A DNA stretch of 64,000 bases, taken from the NCBI RefSeq assembly GCF_000332335.1, contig NZ_KB235948.1, positions 869,883-933,882 of the forward strand, given 5' to 3'. Below the pieces are notes generated by a model. The model saw only the letters and a list, made by a program, of their open reading frames with translations. It was not told the origin of the DNA and searched no databases. Made by a program: the position numbers and the translations under genes. This DNA is from Kamptonema formosum PCC 10802. GTDB taxonomy: Bacteria > Cyanobacteriota > Cyanobacteriia > Cyanobacteriales > Oscillatoriaceae. Of the stretch, positions 25,809-33,936 are shown piece by piece (position 1 is the stretch's first letter; each line of letters begins with the position of its first letter).

Positions 25809-27800
25809 ATGGTAAGAATATTAAACGATGATGCCAACGTCCTACAGCTGCTCGACGGCCCAGATACGGTTCTGGGACTGGGTGGCCAAGACCTAATCCA
25901 AAGTTATTCTGGGGGAAAGAGTGCCATTTATGGGAACGCCGGGAACGACCAGCTGCTCGCTCAAGGCCCAAATGACACCCTGGACGGGGGGAAGGACAAT
26001 GACACCCTCACCAGTACCAAGGGGTCGAGTTTGCTCCTGGGAAAGGAGGGCAACGACTCATTGACTGCAGCAAGTGCCGGCAATGACACTATGCTGGGCG
26101 GGGATGGCGATGACACGTTGGTCGGCACTACTCCCGCACAAACAAATACATCAGGCTCCTTGTTCCCTGGACTGGGGAGCAGCAGCACTGTCCTCGCCGC
26201 TACGAACAACTACCTCTTTGGCAACGCAGGAAACGACACCATTATAGGGGGCGGGAGTAAGGACACCCTGCGAGGGGGCAAAGACGACGACTCGATACAA
26301 GCAGCAACAAACTCAGAGAGCAACTTCTTGTCCGGCGACATGGGTGCGGACACGATATTTGGTGCGGGGGACTACGATACCCTGCTTGGCGATATTGACA
26401 CAGCCGGCGGCAACGACATTATCGTCGGTGGGGCGGACGCAAAGCAGCTTTTGATTTTTGGGAATCAAGGCAATGACATCATCATAGTAAATTCAGCTGA
26501 CACTGTACAGGGCACAAACACTAATGGCGACACTATTGCCATTGATGACTCCGTAAATGGTACGCAAGCTACGGTGCACGGCGGTCAGGGCAACGACCGC
26601 ATAGATGCCAGAAAAACAGACGGAAAAAGCTCTATATATGGCGATGCCGGTGATGACACCATAGAGACCGACCAGCAGACCGATAGCCTGTTTGGTGGGG
26701 ATGGCAATGACTCTCTCGTTGGTGTGGCGGGCACAGCAGCTGATACCACAGGAGGAGGAACTGGTACCACGACAGGAGGAGTGTTCGATACCGTAACAGG
26801 ATCGCAGGGCACTTCAGGAACCTACATGGATGGGGGTGCTGGTAATGACATCTTGGTAGGGAAGGGCCGGCAGTCCCTCAGCGGTGGCGAGGGCAATGAC
26901 ATCTTGTCTGGTACGACGGGCGACACCTTGCGGGGCGATGCCGGCGATGACCGCATAACGGTGGATTCTCTGGGTGCCGCTGTTGTGGACGGCGGTGATG
27001 GCAACGACACCCTCACAGGCGGTGATGCGAACGACGTTCTTACAGGTGGTGCCGGCAATGACAGCCTGACTGGCGGTGCGGGGAACGACAACCTCAGCGC
27101 CGGTGAGGGCAACAACACCGCAAATGGCGGTGCGGGGAACGACACCATCACCGCCGGTGCCGGCAATGACAACCTAATTGGCGATACGGGGGACGACCGC
27201 ATCACCGCCGGTGACGGCAACAACACCGTAAATGGCGGTGAGGGGAACGACGTCATCACCGCCGGTGCCGGCAATGACAGCCTGCTTGGCGGTGCGGGGG
27301 ACGACAACATCAGCACCGGTGACGGCAGTAACATCGTATTTGGCGGTGCCGGCAATGACACCATCACCGGCGGTTCCGGCAACGACTACCTGCATGGCGA
27401 CGAAAACGGCAGCACTACTGGCGGTAACGACAGCATCACCGGCGGTGCCGGCGACGACAGTCTTATTGGAGGTGCCGGTATCGACACCCTCACCGGCGGA
27501 GATGGGGCCGACCGCTTCTATTATTCTGCCGTCAGTGAAGGTGGTGCGAGCGAAATCATCAATAATTTTGTCACCGCCACCGACAAGATATACCTGGCGA
27601 AAACTGCCTTTGGCACTTCCGTTACTACCACCTCCACGACAGGATCGAACTTCGAGTTGACTACCCAAAATGGCACCGTTATTTACAATAGCACCTCCAG
27701 AACGCTGTCCTTTGATGACCTCGGCACTGCAGCTGCTGTGACACTCTTCACGCTCAGTTCTGGTTCTTCGCTCGCTGCTACCGACATCACACTCTATTAA
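25809..27800 (+). CDS. RTX (hemolysin-type calcium-binding repeat) protein
   Basis: 663 residues, almost entirely glycine/aspartate-rich nonapeptide repeats GGxGNDxUx; they are degenerate from about residue 20 to 380 and near-perfect from about 390 to 570 (GGAGNDSLTGGAGNDNL). These fold as calcium-binding parallel beta-rolls. There is no signal peptide and no catalytic domain. The last 90 residues (GADRFYYSAVSEGGASEIINNF, DKIYLAK, ending DITLY) resemble the serralysin-type C-terminal region that carries the uncleaved type I secretion signal. A type I exporter and adaptor are encoded at 30910-35624. Likely a secreted or cell-surface structural protein, possibly a calcium-organised matrix or sheath component (inference). 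Confidence 0.92.
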   Translation: MVRILNDDANVLQLLDGPDTVLGLGGQDLIQSYSGGKSAIYGNAGNDQLLAQGPNDTLDGGKDNDTLTSTKGSSLLLGKEGNDSLTAASAGNDTMLGGDGDDTLVGTTPAQTNTSGSLFPGLGSSSTVLAATNNYLFGNAGNDTIIGGGSKDTLRGGKDDDSIQAATNSESNFLSGDMGADTIFGAGDYDTLLGDIDTAGGNDIIVGGADAKQLLIFGNQGNDIIIVNSADTVQGTNTNGDTIAIDDSVNGTQATVHGGQGNDRIDARKTDGKSSIYGDAGDDTIETDQQTDSLFGGDGNDSLVGVAGTAADTTGGGTGTTTGGVFDTVTGSQGTSGTYMDGGAGNDILVGKGRQSLSGGEGNDILSGTTGDTLRGDAGDDRITVDSLGAAVVDGGDGNDTLTGGDANDVLTGGAGNDSLTGGAGNDNLSAGEGNNTANGGAGNDTITAGAGNDNLIGDTGDDRITAGDGNNTVNGGEGNDVITAGAGNDSLLGGAGDDNISTGDGSNIVFGGAGNDTITGGSGNDYLHGDENGSTTGGNDSITGGAGDDSLIGGAGIDTLTGGDGADRFYYSAVSEGGASEIINNFVTATDKIYLAKTAFGTSVTTTSTTGSNFELTTQNGTVIYNSTSRTLSFDDLGTAAAVTLFTLSSGSSLAATDITLY

Positions 27801-27854
27801 CTGAATTGAGCGGCACGTTGAACGGCTGTGATTGAACTCACAGCCACATAACAC

Positions 27855-27884
27855 AAGGCCAGGGATCTCCCTCCCTGGCTTTTT
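27855..27884 (+). terminator. Intrinsic terminator after the RTX gene
   Basis: gccaggg-atctccct-ccctggc followed by TTTTT, 55 bases beyond the stop codon. Confidence 0.82.
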
Positions 27885-28011
27885 GCTGTCCGCTGTGGCC
27901 GGCGGCAGGCACGACCCTCTCTAGGCTGTCACACACTTAATTTGCGTTATAAATCGTTATCGCATCGCTAACTATAGCAGCAGTCATATTGGGCCATCAC
28001 TGGCGTGGGGA

Positions 28012-28136
28012 AAAAGGCGTAGGACAGGCGTCTCGTCTGTCCTACTGTCCTAAGAAAAGGCGTAGGACAGGCGTCTCGCCTGTCCTACTGTCCTAAGAAA
28101 AGGCGTAGGACAGGCGTCTCGCCTGTCCTGCTGTCC
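28012..28136. repeat. Three tandem 43-bp GGACAGGCG hairpin units
   Basis: Units begin at 28012, 28055 and 28098: aaaaggcgtaggacaggcg followed by tctcgcctgtcctactgtcctaag. The first has a T for C in one arm. The remaining part of 27885-28370 shows an 18-mer repeat (28206) but no gene. Confidence 0.9.
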
Positions 28137-28205
28137 GTTCCCTAAGTGAATACTGCTATAACAGAAATTTTGGGCACTTTTGTAGCGCTGCATCATTTCT
28201 ATCAT

Positions 28206-28223
28206 AAGCAGATTAAAAGCATA
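28206..28223 (+). repeat. Interspersed 18-mer, copy 2
   Basis: AAGCAGATTAAAAGCATA, identical to 723-740 (minus) and 45479-45496. Similarity to copy 1 seems to continue for a further 15 bases (acagctgccagcacc versus gcaacagcaggtgcc). Confidence 0.7.
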
Positions 28224-28370
28224 ACAGCTGCCAGCACCCTACCACACAGTTTCTTGTCTCCCTGACAGCCCCCATTCCCCAACCGGTTACAGTGTCGCCC
28301 CAGCTGACAGCCACTCTTACGGGAAGCCTGCGGCTACAGGCGGGGAGCGAGGGCGTGACAGGTGAAACGT

Positions 28371-29294
28371 TTAAAAAATGATTAATGGGGTGTTATCTCC
28401 CCCATTCGAGCCGGCGAGGAGCGCCTGCAAGGCCGGTGACAGGCCCACTTGCCCCCCAATCAGGCCCAGAAACCCAGTGCCGGCGTGCTCAATCTCCAGA
28501 AACGCCGCCTGAGGGGGTGCCGGCTTGTAAATCCTGAATGTCCGCATCACCCCTAGGGTGGCCGCACTTTCCAGCGGGCCAATGAAGCTGGTATCCCGGT
28601 CTAAAAAATAGGGCTGCTGCGCCCAGTAAGCCATCTGGCTGGCATTGAGAAAATAGCAGCCAGAGTGGGGGTTGAGAGGGCGGCGGAAAGGCACCGGCGT
28701 TCCCATAATCTTGCCGTTCAGTTCGGGCTGCTCCCCCACGTTCTGAAATCTGGCGGTCGCCCGTGGGGCTATGTCCCCATCAATATAAGCTTTGCGCACA
28801 GCCCCGGCAACCGACACCTCATAGCGATTCGGCTGCAGCAGGTTGCCATCCCCCGTGATTTGCGCAAACCAGTTGAGCTTGACAAAAAACCACGGATCGT
28901 GCAAGCACAGGTCATCTTCTAAAAAGCAGTAGTAATCATACTTGCCCAAGCCGTCTGCCAGCACAGCCTGACACTCAAAGCCCAACAGCATCGGCTCGGC
29001 GCTGGTAGCATGGTGAGTGTAGAGCTGGGGGGGCAGCGGAACCTGAGATAGAAGATGAAAGTCAGAGGTAGTGCACACGACAACATCAATATCGTGTGCT
29101 TGAGACTGGTTAGCCGGCAAGGCTTGGCGCTGGGCAATGTCAAGCACGCACTGCGAGTTGCCAAATAATTGGTGCAGCGCACTAACGCAGGCGGTCAAAG
29201 CTTGGATGCGGGGCTGTGGGTCTTTTCGTTGGGAAGCGTGGCGTCCGCCACCTTCGGGATTGAAAAAATGGGCAATAGTGAAGAGAATTCGCAT
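28371..29294 (-). CDS. Unknown 307-residue protein with glycosyltransferase-like acidic motif
   Basis: Family not recognised. No signal peptide; it starts MRILFTIAHFFNPEGGG, a beta strand plus glycine loop as in nucleotide-sugar enzymes. YCFLEDDLCLHDPWFFVKL resembles a GT-A metal-binding E-D-D followed by an aromatic segment, and HSGCYFLNASQMAYW and DTSFIGPLESAATLG would fit an acceptor-binding half. I therefore suspect a GT-A-fold transferase. It lies convergent to the RTX gene and divergent from the PPIase gene, inside the secretion locus, so modification of the exported protein or of a polysaccharide is conceivable. Both are inference. Confidence 0.7.
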   Translation of the reverse strand: MRILFTIAHFFNPEGGGRHASQRKDPQPRIQALTACVSALHQLFGNSQCVLDIAQRQALPANQSQAHDIDVVVCTTSDFHLLSQVPLPPQLYTHHATSAEPMLLGFECQAVLADGLGKYDYYCFLEDDLCLHDPWFFVKLNWFAQITGDGNLLQPNRYEVSVAGAVRKAYIDGDIAPRATARFQNVGEQPELNGKIMGTPVPFRRPLNPHSGCYFLNASQMAYWAQQPYFLDRDTSFIGPLESAATLGVMRTFRIYKPAPPQAAFLEIEHAGTGFLGLIGGQVGLSPALQALLAGSNGGDNTPLIIF

Positions 29295-29673
29295 AGAGCC
29301 TGCTTTCCTTGAATCCGCGCCGAGGCACTTCTAGCATTAACATTATTTTGTCTTTCCCGGCACCGTGGCGCGGTGGCGCGGTGGCACGATCGCCGGCTGT
29401 TCCTGAAACCGCCTGACCGCCAAACCTCTTCCCCTAACCCCCAATCCCTGACCCCTCTGAAGGCCCGCACCCCGCAGAGGTAACAATATAAAATACGGTT
29501 GATTACTCAGTAATTAAGGGCTGGCGAAAATATAATAGTCTATCTTATCATAGTTTTAAGCCGTCGGTTGCCAATCCCAAATAAAAAATCCAAAAACCAA
29601 AATCGCTATAATACCGGCAATCAAAACACAAGCGAGTCAGCTGCAGCAGCTCGCAGAGTAAACCACCAGGAGA
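29295..29673. other. Divergent intergenic region before the PPIase gene
   Basis: 379 bases with CCCCTAACCCC heptad-like repeats (about 29425-29460), an AT-rich stretch with TATAAT at 29531, a degenerate AAAATCC stretch (29575-29600) and CGCTATAAT at 29604-29612. No gene seen. Confidence 0.65.
29607..29612 (+). promoter_or_regulatory. Candidate -10 box for the secretion operon
   Basis: aatcgcTATAATaccgg has the same CGCTATAAT word as the MITE ends, 62 bases before ATG 29674. No clear -35. Confidence 0.35.
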
Positions 29674-30444
29674 ATGGGTGAATCCGAAGACATGACAGAA
29701 CTTTTTCAAGTAGGCAATAGAGTCATCCAAGGACACGAAATCCCGGCGCTGTTGAGCCGATACCAGCTGATGCCCCAATTTTTGCGGGGCATTATCATTG
29801 ATGGAGCCATAGCCGACATTAGCTGCACCGACGAAGAGCGTCAGGCAGCGGTGGAGCGGATCTGCCAGCAGCTGCAGCTGACAGCCCCCCAAGCGCGGGA
29901 GGCGTGGCTGAAAAGCCAGGGCATGACGCTTGAGCAGATGGAGGAACTGGCTGTGCGGCCAGTTTTGCTGGAAAAATTCAAGGCAGCCACTTGGGGGGCC
30001 AAAGTAGAATCCTACTTCATGACTCGCAAGGGCAGCTTAGACCAAGTAGTCTACTCCCTAATTCGCACCCAAGACCTGGGGCTGGCCAACGAGATTTACT
30101 TTCGCATTCAAGAAGGGGAACAGTCCTTTGCCGAGTTGGCCAAGGAGTATTCTAAAGGGCCAGAAGCCCGCACCGGCGGTTTATTAGGGCCGGTGCCCCT
30201 GTCTCAGCCGCACCCAGCCATTGCCAAACTGCTTTCCGTCAGCCAGCCCGGACAGCTGTGGCCACCGCGAGCCCTGGCAGAGTGGATGGTGATTATCCGG
30301 CTGGAAAAATACATGCCGGCCCGGCTGGATGAAGCCATGCGCCGTCAGCTGATTGATGAAATGTTTGAAGAGTGGATCAAAACAGAAATCCAGAAAGTCA
30401 AGACGCTCCAGTCCCTGTGGTCAGCCTCCTCACCTTCGGCATGA
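29674..30444 (+). CDS. Parvulin-type peptidyl-prolyl cis-trans isomerase
   Basis: 256 residues. The N-terminal 110 residues are helical (RYQLMPQFLRGIIIDGAI), as in SurA/PpiC chaperone regions; residues about 125-215 are a rotamase domain (ANEIYFRIQEGEQSFAELAKEYSKGPEARTGGLLGPVPLSQPHPAIAKLL, PRALAEWMVIIRLEKYMPARLD). No signal peptide, so it would act in the cytoplasm. Such PPIases are common next to exporter/adaptor genes in cyanobacteria, where they may keep the substrate export-competent (inference). Start is ATG 29674 directly after AGGAG, or ATG 29692 (MTELFQ). Confidence 0.88.
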   Translation: MGESEDMTELFQVGNRVIQGHEIPALLSRYQLMPQFLRGIIIDGAIADISCTDEERQAAVERICQQLQLTAPQAREAWLKSQGMTLEQMEELAVRPVLLEKFKAATWGAKVESYFMTRKGSLDQVVYSLIRTQDLGLANEIYFRIQEGEQSFAELAKEYSKGPEARTGGLLGPVPLSQPHPAIAKLLSVSQPGQLWPPRALAEWMVIIRLEKYMPARLDEAMRRQLIDEMFEEWIKTEIQKVKTLQSLWSASSPSA

Positions 30445-30909
30445 GCGGGCCGCCAATATTGGGCCCGGGCAGATTTCGCGGACATCGGGCCGGCAGGCTA
30501 TCACAAATGTGAGCTACAATAGATTCTGGTGCCAATAGCTGTGGCGCTCTACCGGCACTCACATGCGTGCGTGTGATACCTGGCGGAGCGGCAGCGATAT
30601 TGTATTGCATTTTGGCAGCAGGGCGGCATCCACACCTTGAGCTAGTTTTAAAGCGTGTTATAAAGCGGTGAATTGCGCAAGAGAACATTACTTAAAGTTA
30701 CCATCGGAGCAGAGCTATGGGAGGAGTGGCACCAGGATGACTGAAACTTTTTGCATTCATCGCTCAACCCGCCTGCTGTCCCCCCTAGGCGCGAACGCGG
30801 GGAGGGGGTTAGGGGGTGGGGTTGATCCCACGCTCGGTGCAATCGGGTTCGTTTCATCCTTTTGATGTGGGACGCTCTATTTTAGATTAGCAAGTTCAGC
30901 ACTTCCCGT
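30445..30909. other. Gap between PPIase and exporter genes
   Basis: 465 bases. It contains gggccgccaatattgggcccggg just after the PPIase stop (imperfect palindrome, 30448-30471) and a G-rich run around 30795-30825. No reading frame with coding character seen. Cotranscription across the gap is uncertain. Confidence 0.6.
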
Positions 30910-33900
30910 ATGACCCAAACTGTTTCCCCGACCGAAATCCGAGATTTTTTGGCGCAAACGGCTCCGTTCGACCGGCTCGGCGTTAGGGACCTTGAAGCAA
31001 TGGCCAACAAATGCCAGCTGCTGCGCTACCGCACTGGACAGCCGCTATTTGAGCGGGAAAAAATGCCGGTCATGGCCGCCATTATCTATGAGGGACAGGC
31101 GCGAGTGCTCGGCTACGACCAGCGCAGCCAGATGCCGGTGAGCTTGAAACTGGCAGGACCGGGAGAAATTCTCGGCTGGGCCAGCTTGGTGCGGGGCGTG
31201 CCGGGGGAAACCGCCATCGCATCCAAAGAACTGATCGCCATTGCCCTGCCGGCGGCAGACTTTCTAGAGTGCCTGGACACGCAAGCGAATTTTGGCCAAG
31301 CCTTTCGGGAGCGGGCCGACTTGAGTGAAGTCTTTGAACTGGTGAGCGCCGAACTGCAGCGGCGGGCGGATGGGACAGTCAATCTCAAAGAACTAGTTTT
31401 GCAAGTGCTGCCTGAGGTCAAGGTGCTGAACCTGCCCCCGGGCAAACTGGATCTGGCCAAATTAGACCCGAACTGGCTGTGGCTAGTCAGCAGCGGGCCA
31501 TTGGGAGATTTGCCGGTCGGCAGCAGGCTATTTCTCGACGAGCCAGATCGCTCCCTGTCCGTGCCCGGAAAAAGAGGAGCTCGGTTGCTGGGTTTGCAGC
31601 TTAGCACATTAGAAGCAAAAACGCAAGAGGAAACAGGCAGCGGGCAGAGCGCCCCACCGGCTCAAAGTGCCGGTGCTAGCCCGCCTGCGGTCACGCAATT
31701 GCAGGAAAACGGTCGCGGTGGGGGGCTGGCAGTAATCGACGCGCCGGCGCGAGTTCCCGAGCCGCCCCCAGATCCAGACGCAGCGCCGGTGAAATTCCCG
31801 TTCGTGCGGGGGAAAGGCCAGATAGGTGCCCCAACCGCTTGCTTCGAGATGCTGAGCAAGTATATGGGCGGAACATTTCGCCGGGACATCATCCGCAAAG
31901 TGCTGGACAACCAGCTGAAAACCAAAGGGCAAATTTCCCTGCAAACCTGCGGTGCCGTCGTGGAAATGATGGGGATACGCGCCCAGCTGGTGCAAGTCCC
32001 AACAGAAGCTGTCGGCAGGCTCAAAGCACCGGCACTCGTTGCCTGGGAAGAGAGCTTCGCCATCCTCTACAGCATCAGCGAACGAGAAATCGTGATGGCG
32101 GTGCCAGAGCGGGGCATTATTCGCAAACGTCCCGGGGATTTTGGCGAAGCGTGGGGGGAAGTAGCGCAGGTGCTGCTGCTGCAGCCTCCCCGAGGCGAGC
32201 CAAAGGAAAAGTTCGGCCTCGGCTGGTTTGTCCCAGTAATCATTAAATATCGCGGCGTCTTAACCCAAGTCTTTGTCGCTTCATTTTTTGTCCAGATGTT
32301 CGGGCTGGCTAACCCGGTCATCACCCAGGTGATCATTGACAAAGTGCTCGTGCAGCGCAGCATCGAAACTCTGGATGTCCTGGGGGCCTTCATGCTGGGA
32401 ATGGCCCTGTTTGAAGCCCTGCTCACCTCCTTGCGCACCTATCTGTTTGTGGACACCACCAACCGGATTGACCTCAGTCTGGGGACGGAGGTGATTGACC
32501 ACTTGCTGCGGCTGCCACTGACCTACTTTGACAACCGGCGGGTGGGCGAGCTGGCGGGACGGATGAACGAGCTCGACAAAATCCGGCAGTTCCTCACCGG
32601 CACAGCCCTGACGGTGGTGCTAGATGCCGTATTTTCGGTGATCTACATCGTCGTCATGTTTATTTACAGCTGGCTGCTGTCCATTGTGGCTCTGGCCACG
32701 GTGCCCCTATTTGCCATCCTCACTTTGCTGGTGTCCCCGATCGTGCGAGGGCAGCTGCGCCGCCGAGCTGAGCGCTATGCGGACACAGAATCCTATCTCG
32801 TGGAAGTGCTCTCCGGGATTCAAACCGTCAAAGCCCAGAACATCGAACTGCAATCCCGCTGGAAGTGGCTCGACCGCTATGCGCGATACGTCAGTGCCGG
32901 GTTTAAATCCGTCCTCACCTCCAGCACCGCCAGCTCTGTGAGCGGCTTCTTGCAAAAGCTGTCCGGACTGATGCTGCTGTGGGCGGGAGCCTATCTGGTG
33001 CTAAAGAATGAAATGACCTTGGGGCAGCTGATCGCCTTCCGGATTATTGCCGGCTATGTCACCAGCCCCCTGCTGCGCTTGGTGCAGCTGTGGCAGAACT
33101 TCCAAGAAACTGCCCTGTCCATTGAGCGGCTCAGCGACATTCTCGACTCACCCCAAGAAGCGGACGAAGACAACCGCACCAACATCCCCCTCCCGGAAGT
33201 GAAAGGCACCGTCGCCTTTGAGGGAGTGTCTTTCCGCTTCACCCAGAGCGGCCCGCTGCAACTGGCAAATGTCAACTTAGAATTTCCTCCCGGTACGTTT
33301 GTTGGCATTGTCGGTCAGAGTGGCTCCGGCAAGAGTACCCTGATGAAGTTGCTGCAGCGTCTTTATGAACCCCTGTCTGGCCGAATTAAAATTGATGGCT
33401 ATGACATCAGTAAAGTAGAGCTGTATTCGCTGCGCCGCCAGATTGGCATGGTGCTGCAAGATACCCTGCTATTCAACGGCACAGTGCAGGAGAATATTTC
33501 CCTGCACAATCCAGAAGCCAGTACGGAGGAGATTATCGAGGCGGCGAAAGTAGCAGTCGCCCACGATTTCGTTATGGGTCTGCCCAATGGCTACAACACG
33601 CTGGTGGGAGAGCGGGGCTCATCCCTGTCCGGGGGGCAGCGCCAGCGGATTGCCATCGCCCGCACAGTCCTGCAAAAGCCTAAAATACTGATTCTGGATG
33701 AAGCGACCAGCGCCCTCGATTACAAATCGGAGCGACTTGTCAGCGAGAACTTAGGGGCTACCTTTAAGGGCACCACGGTCTTTTTCATCACTCACCGGCT
33801 GTCCACGGTGAGAAATGCCGATGCGATCATCATGATGGATCAGGGTTCTGTGGTTGAGCAGGGCACCCACGACGAATTAATGGCCCTTAAAGGGCTTTAC

Positions 33901-33936
33901 TACTGCCTCTATCAGCAACAGGAGTCACAGCTGTGA
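30910..33936 (+). CDS. Type I secretion ABC exporter with cNMP-binding-like and degenerate C39-like domains
   Basis: 1008 residues in four parts. Residues 12-140 resemble a cyclic nucleotide-binding domain (LLRYRTGQPLFEREKMPVMAAIIYEGQARVLG, GPGEILGWASLV). Residues 292-430 are C39 peptidase-like, but at the catalytic site GQIGAPTACFEM the cysteine position is Ala307 and the histidine segment reads ESFAILYS without His; this is the C39-like fold without peptidase activity, as in HlyB. Residues 435-730 form the six-helix ABC membrane domain, and 750-1000 the ATPase: Walker A GQSGSGKST, signature LSGGQRQR, Walker B ILILDEATSAL, H-loop THR. Predicted to export a leaderless substrate such as the RTX protein. 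It overlaps the HlyD gene by four bases. Confidence 0.95.
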   Translation: MTQTVSPTEIRDFLAQTAPFDRLGVRDLEAMANKCQLLRYRTGQPLFEREKMPVMAAIIYEGQARVLGYDQRSQMPVSLKLAGPGEILGWASLVRGVPGETAIASKELIAIALPAADFLECLDTQANFGQAFRERADLSEVFELVSAELQRRADGTVNLKELVLQVLPEVKVLNLPPGKLDLAKLDPNWLWLVSSGPLGDLPVGSRLFLDEPDRSLSVPGKRGARLLGLQLSTLEAKTQEETGSGQSAPPAQSAGASPPAVTQLQENGRGGGLAVIDAPARVPEPPPDPDAAPVKFPFVRGKGQIGAPTACFEMLSKYMGGTFRRDIIRKVLDNQLKTKGQISLQTCGAVVEMMGIRAQLVQVPTEAVGRLKAPALVAWEESFAILYSISEREIVMAVPERGIIRKRPGDFGEAWGEVAQVLLLQPPRGEPKEKFGLGWFVPVIIKYRGVLTQVFVASFFVQMFGLANPVITQVIIDKVLVQRSIETLDVLGAFMLGMALFEALLTSLRTYLFVDTTNRIDLSLGTEVIDHLLRLPLTYFDNRRVGELAGRMNELDKIRQFLTGTALTVVLDAVFSVIYIVVMFIYSWLLSIVALATVPLFAILTLLVSPIVRGQLRRRAERYADTESYLVEVLSGIQTVKAQNIELQSRWKWLDRYARYVSAGFKSVLTSSTASSVSGFLQKLSGLMLLWAGAYLVLKNEMTLGQLIAFRIIAGYVTSPLLRLVQLWQNFQETALSIERLSDILDSPQEADEDNRTNIPLPEVKGTVAFEGVSFRFTQSGPLQLANVNLEFPPGTFVGIVGQSGSGKSTLMKLLQRLYEPLSGRIKIDGYDISKVELYSLRRQIGMVLQDTLLFNGTVQENISLHNPEASTEEIIEAAKVAVAHDFVMGLPNGYNTLVGERGSSLSGGQRQRIAIARTVLQKPKILILDEATSALDYKSERLVSENLGATFKGTTVFFITHRLSTVRNADAIIMMDQGSVVEQGTHDELMALKGLYYCLYQQQESQL

